Part shown: in pieces, positions 32,436 to 39,795 of the stretch
Layout: every line of letters starts with the position of its first letter
Position numbering within the stretch: position 1 is the stretch's first letter
The notes under the pieces: generated by a model
What the model saw: the letters and a program-made list of their open reading frames with translations, nothing else
Told to the model about the DNA's origin: nothing
Database searches by the model: none
NCBI GenBank assembly: GCA_937864815.1
Contig: CALMJY010000209.1
Location: forward strand, 1 to 39,795
Direction of reading: 5' to 3'
Length of the DNA stretch: 39,795 nucleotides
Source: an uncultured Bacteroidota bacterium
GTDB lineage: Bacteria > Bacteroidota > Bacteroidia > Bacteroidales > VadinHA17
Position numbers and translations under genes: made by a program

Positions 32436-32581
32436 ACTATAAGATTACAGAACCGGATATATTTTATTCAGGTAAAATTGAAACCGGTATAAAATATCTG
32501 GTTATCGATAGTTTAAATTACTCAAGAATTTCCTAACTTGTAGAATAGTTCCACCTGGTATAAACCTTAATAGTTCAAAAA

Positions 32582-33094
32582 ATGAAAATCCTTATTACAG
32601 GATTGATCGCATTTGTTATCTGGTGCTTCATTTCAGCATGGTTATATAACGATATCCTGCTGCCAGTGATAAATAAACCGGTTCCGGTGCAGCCAATACC
32701 TGAAACTCTGTCAGCTGAGGCAGATTCTTTAGCTAAGCTTAAAGCATCCATGCCTGAAAAACTGATGATCTACTTTGAATTTAATAATGCTAAATTCAAA
32801 CCTGATCCGCAAACCGACAACAGCGTAAATTCAATTAAAGCCTGGCTGGATAAATATCCGTCCTCCATGTTGTCAGTAACAGGTCATTCTGACCTTGTTG
32901 GTACTCCCGAATACAATCATGATCTTTCCATGAAAAGGGCACAGATAGTTGCTAAATACCTTGAATCTATGGGTATTGCCAGTGGAAAGATGATTATTGA
33001 ATCGAAGGGAGAAACAGAACCTGCTGCCGATTATCTTACTGCGGAAGGCAGGTCAAAGAACAGAAGAACCGAAATATCAATTAAAATGCAATAA
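32582..33094 (+). CDS. Membrane-anchored OmpA-domain protein
   Basis: A 170-residue protein with an uncleaved N-terminal membrane helix (4-20) and a C-terminal OmpA domain (about 58-168). The domain has IYFEFNNAKFKPD, VTGHSDLVGTPEYNHDLSMKRAQIVAKYL and SKNRRTEI. It probably anchors in the inner membrane and contacts peptidoglycan. Just after the helix is the motif SAWLY (18-22) followed by PVI, which recurs in the next protein. The stop is one base before the next start, so the two are translated from one mRNA and probably act together. The helix differs from the usual cleaved signal of outer-membrane OmpA lipoproteins. Confidence 0.83.
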   Translation: MKILITGLIAFVIWCFISAWLYNDILLPVINKPVPVQPIPETLSAEADSLAKLKASMPEKLMIYFEFNNAKFKPDPQTDNSVNSIKAWLDKYPSSMLSVTGHSDLVGTPEYNHDLSMKRAQIVAKYLESMGIASGKMIIESKGETEPAADYLTAEGRSKNRRTEISIKMQ

Positions 33095-33095
33095 A

Positions 33096-33428
33096 ATGAC
33101 ACAACTATCTATATTACTGGCACAGTCTGTAACAGGTGCGGTTCTAACAATTGTTGGACTGCTGATTGTTGCAGCAATTATCGGATATCTTTCAGCATGG
33201 TTTTATGCAAAATCAGTGTATACACCAATAATAAAAGGACTTGAAGCCGAAAAAGATGACCTTCAGAAGCAGGTTGCAGGTTTAAAGGAAGATATCAGAA
33301 AACTCAACGAAAAGATTGAAAGCCTTAATCTTAGTATTGCCGGACTCGAAAAAGATCTTTCTGAAAGAGATAAACTTATTATAGAAAAGGATCGCCAGAT
33401 TAACGAACTTAAAAATCCAAAGAAATAG
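33096..33428 (+). CDS. Small membrane protein with coiled coil
   Basis: A 110-residue protein I do not recognise by family. It has a hydrophobic helix at about 12-32, the motif SAWFY (33-37) followed by PII, and then a charged coiled coil (about 46-106; LEAEKDDLQKQVAGLKED, then further heptads) to the C-terminus. The SAW-Y-x5/6-P-I motif matches the preceding OmpA-type protein. The start is ATG 33096, one base after that gene's stop. An earlier in-frame start would only read through the OmpA gene in another frame. The pair may form a complex across the membrane and wall; this is inference. Confidence 0.75.
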   Translation: MTQLSILLAQSVTGAVLTIVGLLIVAAIIGYLSAWFYAKSVYTPIIKGLEAEKDDLQKQVAGLKEDIRKLNEKIESLNLSIAGLEKDLSERDKLIIEKDRQINELKNPKK

Positions 33429-33496
33429 CTCTGAATTAGGCTTATTCTGTTTTATCCTTTAAATTAATTAACTTGGTGACGATATAATTTAAGAGG

Positions 33497-34258
33497 ATGA
33501 AACCATATTTGCTGGCTGAGACAACCTGGAAAACCGTTAAAGATCTTAAAGTAGAACTTGTTGTACTTCCGTGGGGCGCTACAGAAGCACATAATTACCA
33601 TCTTCCCTATTCCACAGATAATGTAATGGTTGAGAGGGTAGCAGAGGATGCTGCCCGTGTTGCCTGGGAACAGGGCGGAAAGGTAATGGTATTGCCTGCA
33701 ATTCCTTTTGGCGTCAATACAGGGCAGCTGGATATAAAGCTGAATATCAATATGAATCCGGGCACCCAGATGGCAATTCTAAATGATGTGGCCGATGTGC
33801 TGAACAGGCACGGGATTATGAAATTTATGATACTAAACGGTCATGGTGGAAATGACTTCAAACAGATGATCAGAGAACTTGGATTCAGGTTTCCGAAGTT
33901 GTTTATCTGTGTATGTAACTGGTATCAGTGCTTTGATAACTCAAAGTATTTTGAGAACGGAGGAGACCATGCCAATGAGATGGAAACCAGCATGATGCAA
34001 TTTGTTGCCCCTGAACTGATTCTCCCGTTAAGTGAAGCCGGAAAAGGAGAAAGTAAGAAATTCAGGATTAAATCACTGAGCGAAAAATGGGCCTGGGCTG
34101 AAAGAAAATGGACAAAGATCTCAAAGGATACCGGTATTGGGGATCCCTCAAAAGCCACTCCTGAAAAGGGTGAAAAATGTTACTCGGAGGTCATTTCAAA
34201 GATATCAGAACTGATGCTTGATATTTCAAGAGCAGATATCAATGATATGTATGAATAA
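33497..34258 (+). CDS. Creatininase family amidohydrolase
   Basis: A 253-residue enzyme of the creatininase/formamidase family, with metal ligands visible in LPWGATEAHNYHLPYSTDN (Glu30, His35, Asp41) and NGHGGND (114-120), then a GGDHANEMETS motif (about 155-165). The family hydrolyses cyclic amides or formamides with two metal ions. The spacing PWGATEAH-xx-HLP matches non-canonical members rather than creatininase itself, so the substrate is unknown. It is followed by a TIM-barrel protein at 32 bases, a pairing often seen in Bacteroidota. No signal peptide, so it should be cytoplasmic. Confidence 0.82.
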   Translation: MKPYLLAETTWKTVKDLKVELVVLPWGATEAHNYHLPYSTDNVMVERVAEDAARVAWEQGGKVMVLPAIPFGVNTGQLDIKLNINMNPGTQMAILNDVADVLNRHGIMKFMILNGHGGNDFKQMIRELGFRFPKLFICVCNWYQCFDNSKYFENGGDHANEMETSMMQFVAPELILPLSEAGKGESKKFRIKSLSEKWAWAERKWTKISKDTGIGDPSKATPEKGEKCYSEVISKISELMLDISRADINDMYE

Positions 34259-34290
34259 AAATTATAATCAACTTAAAATATAAATAAACA

Positions 34291-35202
34291 ATGAAAACAT
34301 CGAGAAGAACATTTATCAAAACCGGAGCTTTTGCAGCAGCCGGTGCTGCACTTTTAAAGCATGATGCATTTGCATCTGTACCGAAAAAGGGAATAGTGGC
34401 ACTTCAGCTTTATTCAATCCGTGAGGATATGAAAAACGATCCTCTTGCCTCACTGAAAGAGGTGGCAAAAATGGGATACACCTATGTCGAACATGCAAAT
34501 TATATCGATGGCAAATTTTATGGTTATGCACCAAAAGAGTTCAGAAAGGTGCTTGATGATCTTGATCTTAAGATGGTAAGCGGGCATACTGTTTTTGGAA
34601 AAAGTCACTGGGACAGTACAAAGAAGGACTTTTCCGATTCCTGGAGAAAACTGGTTGATGACGCTGCCATTCTGGGACAGAAATACGTTGTAAGCCCTTC
34701 AATGGATATGACCATGAGAAATAATTATAATGATTTCAAGGGTTATATGGACATATTCAATAAGTGCGGTGAACTATGCAATAAGCAGGGAATGAAGTTC
34801 GGTTATCACAATCACGATTTTGAATTCAGCGAATCGCTTAACGGGCAGAAACTGTTCGATATTATGATGACGAGTATGGATCCAAAACTTGTTGTTGTTC
34901 AGCTTGATATCGGGAATATGTACAATGGAGGCGCTGTGGCTCTCGATGTTGTTAAGCAATACCCGGGCAGGTTTGAGAATTTACATGTTAAGGATGAGAT
35001 CAAAGCTGAAGGCGGCAATGAGAAGTATGAAAGTACAATTATAGGCGAAGGTATTGTAAACGCAAAAGAAGTTGTTGATCTTGCCACAAAGATCGGAGGT
35101 ACAGAGGTTTACATTATTGAACAGGAATCCTACCAAGGTAAGACCCCAATGGAGTGTGTCAAAAAGGACCTTGAGATAATGAAGAAGTGGGGATATGCAT
35201 AA
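34291..35202 (+). CDS. Tat-exported sugar phosphate isomerase/epimerase-like TIM-barrel protein
   Basis: A 303-residue protein with a twin-arginine signal (MKTSRRTFIKTGAFAAAGAALL; SRRTFIK) and a xylose isomerase-like TIM barrel. Visible motifs include ALQLYSIREDMKNDPLASLKEVAKMGYTYVEHA, FGYHNHDFEF, LDIGNMYNGG, ENLHVKDE and EQESYQGKTP with acidic and His ligands for a metal. The enzymes in this family isomerise or epimerise sugars or inositols; the periplasmic location is uncommon but recurrent in Bacteroidota. It lies 32 bases after the creatininase gene in one likely operon. It converges on carB with nine bases between stops. Confidence 0.87.
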   Translation: MKTSRRTFIKTGAFAAAGAALLKHDAFASVPKKGIVALQLYSIREDMKNDPLASLKEVAKMGYTYVEHANYIDGKFYGYAPKEFRKVLDDLDLKMVSGHTVFGKSHWDSTKKDFSDSWRKLVDDAAILGQKYVVSPSMDMTMRNNYNDFKGYMDIFNKCGELCNKQGMKFGYHNHDFEFSESLNGQKLFDIMMTSMDPKLVVVQLDIGNMYNGGAVALDVVKQYPGRFENLHVKDEIKAEGGNEKYESTIIGEGIVNAKEVVDLATKIGGTEVYIIEQESYQGKTPMECVKKDLEIMKKWGYA

Positions 35203-35211
35203 TATTCCCTT

Positions 35212-38200
35212 TCAATCCATTATCTCACTGTGATATTCCTGAAGTGATTTAACCTGATATTCACCATTCTGCCTCTCTCTGATACCTTCCGTTGAGGAGA
35301 GAGCTGCAGATGTGGTGGTTATATAGGGGATTTTGTATTTAATCGCATTCTTCCTTATATAGGAGTCATCATATTCACTCAGACGGCCTGCAGGTGTATT
35401 TACCACAAGGTCAATCTCCCTGTTTTTAATGGAATCCACAATATTGGGCCTGCCTTCATGGACCTTAAGTATTCGGGTGGCTTCAATGCCATGTTCAGCA
35501 AGGAAGTCTTTAGTACCGCCTGTAGAAAGTATTCTGAACCCCATATCCCTGAAATTCCTGGCTGCAGGCAGAATTTTCTGTTTGTCACGGTCAGCTATTG
35601 TGATCAGTACGGTCCCTTTCACAGGAAGAGGAGTTGAAGTGGCTTCCTGTGACTTGAAGAATGCCAGTCCGTAGTTGCCTGCCATCCCGAGCACTTCTCC
35701 GGTTGATCTCATTTCCGGTCCCAGCAGAGGATCAATTGCGGGGAACATATTGAACGGGAACACGGCTTCCTTTACACCATAATGGTTAAATGATCTGTTT
35801 TTCAGATTGAATTCATTGAGCTTGTGTCCGAGAAGCACTTTAGTGGCAATGGTTGCCATTTCAATATTGCAGACCTTTGATACAAGGGGTACTGTTCGCG
35901 AGGCCCTGGGATTAGCCTCAAGAATATACACAATGTCCTCATAGATAGCATACTGGATATTCATCAGTCCGACTACTTTCAGCTCTGTAGCGATGCGTCT
36001 TGTATAATCGTAAATTGTTTTTTTGTGCTCCTTTGGAATGATAACAGGAGGTATTACACAGGCTGAATCGCCTGAATGTATTCCGGCATATTCAATATGC
36101 TGCATGATTGCCGGAACAAATGCATTCTTCCCGTCTGAGATAGCATCTGCCTCACTCTCAATGGCATCCTCAAGAAATTTATCCAGGAGGAGAGGTCTGT
36201 CGGGTGAAACTCCTACAGCCCTTGTAACATATTCCTCGAGCATTTCTTCATCGAGAATAATTTTCATAGCCCTTCCTCCGAGAACATATGATGGCCTTAT
36301 CATCAGTGGATAACCAATACGGCCTGCTATTTCAAGTGCTTGTTCAAGATTGCTTGCCATGCCCGATTCAGGCTGCGGTATACCCAGTTTCTGTATTACC
36401 TGCCTGAACCTGTCACGATCTTCTGCAAGGTCGATGGTTTCGGGTGTTGTTCCAAGTATTTTTACGCCTGCTTCCGACAGTTCTCTTGCAAGGTTAAGGG
36501 GTGTTTGTCCTCCGAACTGGACTATTATACCCTCAGGTTTTTCATTATCATAAATACTAAGGACATCCTCGGCAGTAAGGGGTTCAAAATAGAGCTTGTC
36601 TGAAGTATCATAATCGGTTGATACAGTCTCAGGGTTACAGTTTACCATAATTGATTCATAGCCTGCTTCGCGTATTGCAAAGGCAGCATGCACACAACAG
36701 TAGTCAAATTCTATTCCCTGGCCGATCCTGTTGGGGCCACCCCCGAGAACCATTATTTTTTTCCTGCCACTGACTTTTACTTTATCAGCAGCATTATATG
36801 TTGAGTAGTAATAGGCAGCATTTTTTACACCGCTCACAGGAACGGGTTCCCACGCTTCTTTCATTCCAAGGGATATCCGTTTTTTCCTTATATCTCTCTC
36901 ACTTATCTCAAGAAGTTTTGCCAGGTATTTGTCTGCAAATCCATCTTTTTTTGCTTTTTTCAGAACCTCATCAGGAAGGTTCTTTCCTTTATAGGTAAGT
37001 ATAAGCTCTTCTTCCTCAACAAGTTCTTTCATCTGCTGAATAAACCATTCCTTTATATGGGTAAGTTTATGAAGATCTTCAATTTTTGCACCCTTTCTAA
37101 GGGCTTCATACATTATGAACTGTCGTTCACTTGATGGATGATTGAGCATTCCCATCAGTTCCTCAAGTGGTTTTTTATTGAAGTCCTTTGCAAACCCGAG
37201 GCCGTATCTTCCGATCTCGAGAGACCTTATTGCCTTCTGGAGAGCCTCCTTATAGTTTTTTCCGATGCTCATTACTTCCCCAACAGCCTGCATCTGAGTT
37301 CCAAGCTTATCCTCAAGCCCGTCGAACTTTTCAAAAGCCCACCTTGCAAATTTAACAACGACATAATCGCCTGATGGAGTATATTTATCGAGAGTACCTT
37401 CGCGCCAGTAGGGGATCTCATCCAGTGTCAGACCTCCTGCAAGAAGGGATGATATGAATGCAATCGGAAACCCGGTTGCCTTGGAAGCAAGAGCAGAGGA
37501 ACGTGAGGTACGTGGATTTATTTCAATTACCACTACCCTGCCGGTATTAGGATCGTGGGCAAACTGAACATTGGTTCCGCCGATAACTTCAATTGCCTCT
37601 ACAATATCATATGAATATTTTTGCAGCCTTTTCTGCAACTCCTGGCTTATTGTAAGCATTGGTGCCGTGCAGTATGAATCACCGGTATGAACTCCCATTG
37701 CATCAACATTTTCAATGAAACATACCGTAATCATCTGATTCCTGGAGTCTCTGACTACCTCTAATTCAAGTTCTTCCCATCCAAGAACTGACTCCTCAAT
37801 AAGTACCTGATTAACTATGCTGGCAGAAAGTCCTCGGCTTGCAATAGTCCTTAGCTCCTCGACATTGTAAACGAGCCCTCCGCCTGTTCCTCCCATAGTG
37901 TACGCAGGTCGGATAACAACCGGATAACCAAGCTCTGCAGCTACCATTTCAGCATCCTCAACAGTGTTTACAGCTTTGCTTCTCGGCATATCGATACCAA
38001 GCCTGTTCATTGTTTCCTTGAAGGCAATCCTGTCTTCACCCCGTTCAATGGCATCAATATTAACCCCGATTACTTCAACATTGTATTTCGCAAGTATACC
38101 CTTCTTTGCAAGAAGTGAAGAAAGATTCAGTCCGGTTTGTCCGCCCAGGTTAGGCAGCAGGGCATCGGGACGCTCTTTTTTAATTATTTCAGTTAAGGCA

Positions 38201-38415
38201 TATTCATTCAGCGGTTCAATATAAGTTGCATCAGCCATCGCGGGATCAGTCATAATTGTTGCCGGATTGGAGTTGACCAGTACAATTTTATAACCGAGAG
38301 AACGAAGAGCTTTGCAGGCCTGTGTTCCCGAATAATCAAACTCACATGCTTGACCGATGATAATCGGACCTGATCCTATAATCAGAACCTTTTTAATGTC
38401 CTCCCTGCGTGGCAT
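35212..38415 (-). CDS. carB: Carbamoyl-phosphate synthase large subunit
   Basis: A 1067-residue enzyme that makes carbamoyl phosphate from bicarbonate, ATP and ammonia from the glutaminase subunit CarA, for arginine and pyrimidine synthesis. It has two homologous halves, each with a preATP-grasp and ATP-grasp domain. Motifs include GSGPIIIGQACEFDYSGTQ in the first, GGGPNRIGQGIEFDYCC in the second, GGTGGGLVYN and LEANPRASRTVP. The C-terminal MGS-like domain (about 935-1067) contains LSTGGTKDFLAEHGI and VVNTPAGRL and should bind effectors. Length matches E. coli CarB (1073). carA is not in the window. It stands alone here and is divergent from the small ORF at 38586. Confidence 0.97.
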   Translation of the reverse strand: MPRREDIKKVLIIGSGPIIIGQACEFDYSGTQACKALRSLGYKIVLVNSNPATIMTDPAMADATYIEPLNEYALTEIIKKERPDALLPNLGGQTGLNLSSLLAKKGILAKYNVEVIGVNIDAIERGEDRIAFKETMNRLGIDMPRSKAVNTVEDAEMVAAELGYPVVIRPAYTMGGTGGGLVYNVEELRTIASRGLSASIVNQVLIEESVLGWEELELEVVRDSRNQMITVCFIENVDAMGVHTGDSYCTAPMLTISQELQKRLQKYSYDIVEAIEVIGGTNVQFAHDPNTGRVVVIEINPRTSRSSALASKATGFPIAFISSLLAGGLTLDEIPYWREGTLDKYTPSGDYVVVKFARWAFEKFDGLEDKLGTQMQAVGEVMSIGKNYKEALQKAIRSLEIGRYGLGFAKDFNKKPLEELMGMLNHPSSERQFIMYEALRKGAKIEDLHKLTHIKEWFIQQMKELVEEEELILTYKGKNLPDEVLKKAKKDGFADKYLAKLLEISERDIRKKRISLGMKEAWEPVPVSGVKNAAYYYSTYNAADKVKVSGRKKIMVLGGGPNRIGQGIEFDYCCVHAAFAIREAGYESIMVNCNPETVSTDYDTSDKLYFEPLTAEDVLSIYDNEKPEGIIVQFGGQTPLNLARELSEAGVKILGTTPETIDLAEDRDRFRQVIQKLGIPQPESGMASNLEQALEIAGRIGYPLMIRPSYVLGGRAMKIILDEEMLEEYVTRAVGVSPDRPLLLDKFLEDAIESEADAISDGKNAFVPAIMQHIEYAGIHSGDSACVIPPVIIPKEHKKTIYDYTRRIATELKVVGLMNIQYAIYEDIVYILEANPRASRTVPLVSKVCNIEMATIATKVLLGHKLNEFNLKNRSFNHYGVKEAVFPFNMFPAIDPLLGPEMRSTGEVLGMAGNYGLAFFKSQEATSTPLPVKGTVLITIADRDKQKILPAARNFRDMGFRILSTGGTKDFLAEHGIEATRILKVHEGRPNIVDSIKNREIDLVVNTPAGRLSEYDDSYIRKNAIKYKIPYITTTSAALSSTEGIRERQNGEYQVKSLQEYHSEIMD

Positions 38416-38550
38416 AATTATAAGTTTATTGGTTTAACTATTGTAAATTCAGATATAAATTACCTGACAATTTAGAAAATCAAATTGTAAAGGGTAAATT
38501 ATAATCTTATAAAATATCAGACAAGATATTAACCGATATTTTAATAGTTT

Positions 38551-38558
38551 TAACTTTG
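38551..38558 (+). promoter_or_regulatory. Putative -7 element for the small ORF and DUF1207-like gene
   Basis: TAACTTTG is an exact TAnnTTTG match. It lies 27 bases before ATG 38586 but 188 before ATG 38747, so it fits the small ORF as the first gene of the transcript. A -33 TTG is lacking. The rest of 38416-38550 is AT-rich and shows nothing else. Confidence 0.35.
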
Positions 38559-38585
38559 GTTTCACCAGAATTTTAAACCTGAATC

Positions 38586-38750
38586 ATGGAAGTCAGATTT
38601 CTTTTATTATTTATTGCTTCGTCTTTCCTTTTCCTCACTTTAAGCTCTCAGCCTTACAGTGACGGAAGGCCAATGGCTGCACGGCCTGGCTTGAACTGCC
38701 CCTTGTTATTCCCGGTAAGCGTAAAGATTGATTTAATTCTTCTGAAATGA
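38586..38750 (+). CDS. Possible small secreted or membrane ORF overlapping the next gene
   Basis: A 54-residue ORF that starts with a hydrophobic stretch (MEVRFLLLFIASSFLFLTL) resembling a signal peptide, then a short basic/proline segment (SDGRPMAARPGLN) and a hydrophobic tail. Its stop TGA overlaps the ATG of the next gene as ATGA (38747-38750), the usual sign of translational coupling. A -7 element lies just upstream. No family is recognised and it may be a leader peptide or chance. Confidence is limited by its short length. Confidence 0.4.
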   Translation: MEVRFLLLFIASSFLFLTLSSQPYSDGRPMAARPGLNCPLLFPVSVKIDLILLK

Positions 38751-39592
38751 ACAGAGTTCTGACTTTTCTCACCATCCTGTTATTGCATATCAACTCATAT
38801 GCTCAGACGGGAAAAGGGGATTCTTCAGTAATATTTTTTCCTGAGACCCGGATATGGCCTGTAGTTTTTCTTGATCCTCTTGAATGTCAGCTTATGGGAG
38901 GTTCGTATTTTCTGTTCAGCCCCGGTAACAACACCAGTCTTTATTCAACTGTTAACTTAGGATTCAATAAACCTGTATTTGGTAAGAGAGGCGAAAGTAT
39001 TTCATGGGAACTGAATTTCGGGACAGCCATATTCTCTCAGTTTGACCTGATAAAAAAGGATAACGGCACTTATCTTGCAGGGCTGATTAACAACGATTTC
39101 AAGCTGAGCGGTGATCTTGCTGTAAGAATAAAGGATAATCTCTTCAGGCTGAGAACCTTTCATATCTCCTCACATCTCGGTGATGACTACCTGCAAAGGC
39201 ACATCGATACCCTGACTAACGATAAAACGGTAAACTATGAACAGGCTGACCTGACATACATGAGAATGTTTGGAAACAATTACCTCTATGCAGGCGCAGG
39301 CTATATTTACACGATACATGTTTTCAGGGAAAGATTCTCGTTCCAGGGGGGAGGATTAATGAATTTCAGGGAAACAAAACCACTGAGTTATTTTATGGGG
39401 ATTGATATTAAGCTTCTTGAGGAGAACAGTTTTAATCCTGATATACGAAGCGCAGCTGGCATAAACCTCAAACGAAAGAATAAGTCACTTTTAAAGATCT
39501 GGGCTGAGTACTATTCAGGGAAGGTACCCTACAGTACAATTGAATATGGAAGAGTAAACTGGACAGGGGCAGCAATGGCATTGGATTTTTAA
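38747..39592 (+). CDS. DUF1207-like outer-membrane protein
   Basis: A 281-residue protein with a signal peptide (MNRVLTFLTILLLHINSYAQ) and a predicted barrel ending in ALDF. It resembles the DUF1207 family: FFPETRIWPVVFLDPLECQLMGG near the start (the family's 'pretty ADPxxxQ' opening), the HISSHLGDDYLQRH signature and later repeated amphipathic strands. The role is unknown. ATG 38747 overlaps the stop of the small ORF; the start is fixed by the signal peptide. A CCACAGAG-type repeat follows, beginning 88 bases after the stop. Confidence 0.72.
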   Translation: MNRVLTFLTILLLHINSYAQTGKGDSSVIFFPETRIWPVVFLDPLECQLMGGSYFLFSPGNNTSLYSTVNLGFNKPVFGKRGESISWELNFGTAIFSQFDLIKKDNGTYLAGLINNDFKLSGDLAVRIKDNLFRLRTFHISSHLGDDYLQRHIDTLTNDKTVNYEQADLTYMRMFGNNYLYAGAGYIYTIHVFRERFSFQGGGLMNFRETKPLSYFMGIDIKLLEENSFNPDIRSAAGINLKRKNKSLLKIWAEYYSGKVPYSTIEYGRVNWTGAAMALDF

Positions 39593-39680
39593 AAAATTCT
39601 CAATTGGAATTACTTAAGTACTGAAGTTGGATTGACCGTACAGATTTGTTTTATAGATGGGGGTTGTAGAAAAAATATTT

Positions 39681-39782
39681 TTAACCACAGAGAACACAGA
39701 GTTCTCACAAAGAACACAAAGATTAAATATTGATTATCTCTTCTTTGTGATCTTTGTTTGTGCCGTGAAGATAAGAATTTAA
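39681..39782. repeat. TTAACCACAGAG-type palindromic repeat after the DUF1207-like gene
   Basis: Starts TTAACCACAGAGAACACAG, continues with CACAAAGAACACAAAG units, and after a short AT-rich centre shows the complementary CTTTGTGATCTTTG units before ending in AATTTAAC. It is a more degenerate copy of the element at 2453-2534 and runs to near the end of the window, so it may continue beyond it. Confidence 0.65.
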
Positions 39783-39795
39783 CTTAAGTTCTTTA

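Noticed and set aside
1-39795. Mobile island, prophage or defence cluster
   Set aside because: No integrase, transposase, phage structural gene, toxin-antitoxin pair, restriction enzyme or tRNA attachment site was recognised.

Overview
The window looks like chromosomal DNA of an AT-rich member of the Bacteroidota, probably a free-living or anaerobic Bacteroidales-type lineage. The evidence is an Oar-like TonB-dependent receptor, a second TonB receptor with carboxypeptidase-regulatory domain, many exported beta-barrel proteins ending in aromatic residues, near absence of Shine-Dalgarno sites, and repeated upstream matches to the Bacteroidota promoter (TTG, 18-20 bases, TAnnTTTG). No tRNA, rRNA, CRISPR array, transposase, integrase or phage gene was seen. 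The genes look intact and mostly housekeeping, so this is not a classic mobile island.

Layout. 80-2436: exported C1B peptidase, MmcQ-like protein and an exported glycine-rich barrel-like protein. 2558-5867: a histidine kinase / response regulator / YraN operon divergent from kdtA (Kdo transferase). 6044-12273: Oar-like receptor, a clear intrinsic terminator, then the B12-dependent ribonucleotide reductase nrdJ. 12412-15715: FkbM-type methyltransferase and the tdh-kbl threonine-to-glycine pathway. 15844-19024: gltX, a TatD-family hydrolase and a TcdA/ThiF-type E1-like enzyme. 19153-22239: a likely metal module of His/Cys-rich exported protein, TonB receptor and periplasmic HMA protein. 22377-24377: GT39-type mannosyltransferase-like protein and TerB-like protein. 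24391-32394: a carboxylate (acetate-type) uptake neighbourhood with porin-like protein, sodium:solute symporter with a large insertion, DUF485 partner, FNR-like regulator with four candidate Fe-S cysteines, a metallophosphoesterase, and a 952-residue Cache-PAS-PAS-CBS-DUF294 signalling protein. 32582-35202: two small membrane proteins sharing an anchor motif (OmpA-type and coiled-coil), a creatininase-family protein and a Tat-exported TIM-barrel protein. 35212-38415: carB. 38586-39592: a possible small secreted ORF overlapping a DUF1207-like outer-membrane protein.

The main non-coding theme is a set of short palindromic repeat families. They sit directly after stop codons, in convergent gaps and between operon genes. 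One copy has supplied the C-terminus of the TatD-family protein, and another borders the kbl stop codon.

The most interesting candidate system is the 24.4-32.4 kb neighbourhood. A transporter, its small partner and an outer-membrane porin lie beside an FNR-like regulator and an unusual membrane sensor that joins an extracellular Cache domain to a DUF294 nucleotidyltransferase-like output. The link between oxygen or redox sensing and carboxylate uptake is inference from gene context.
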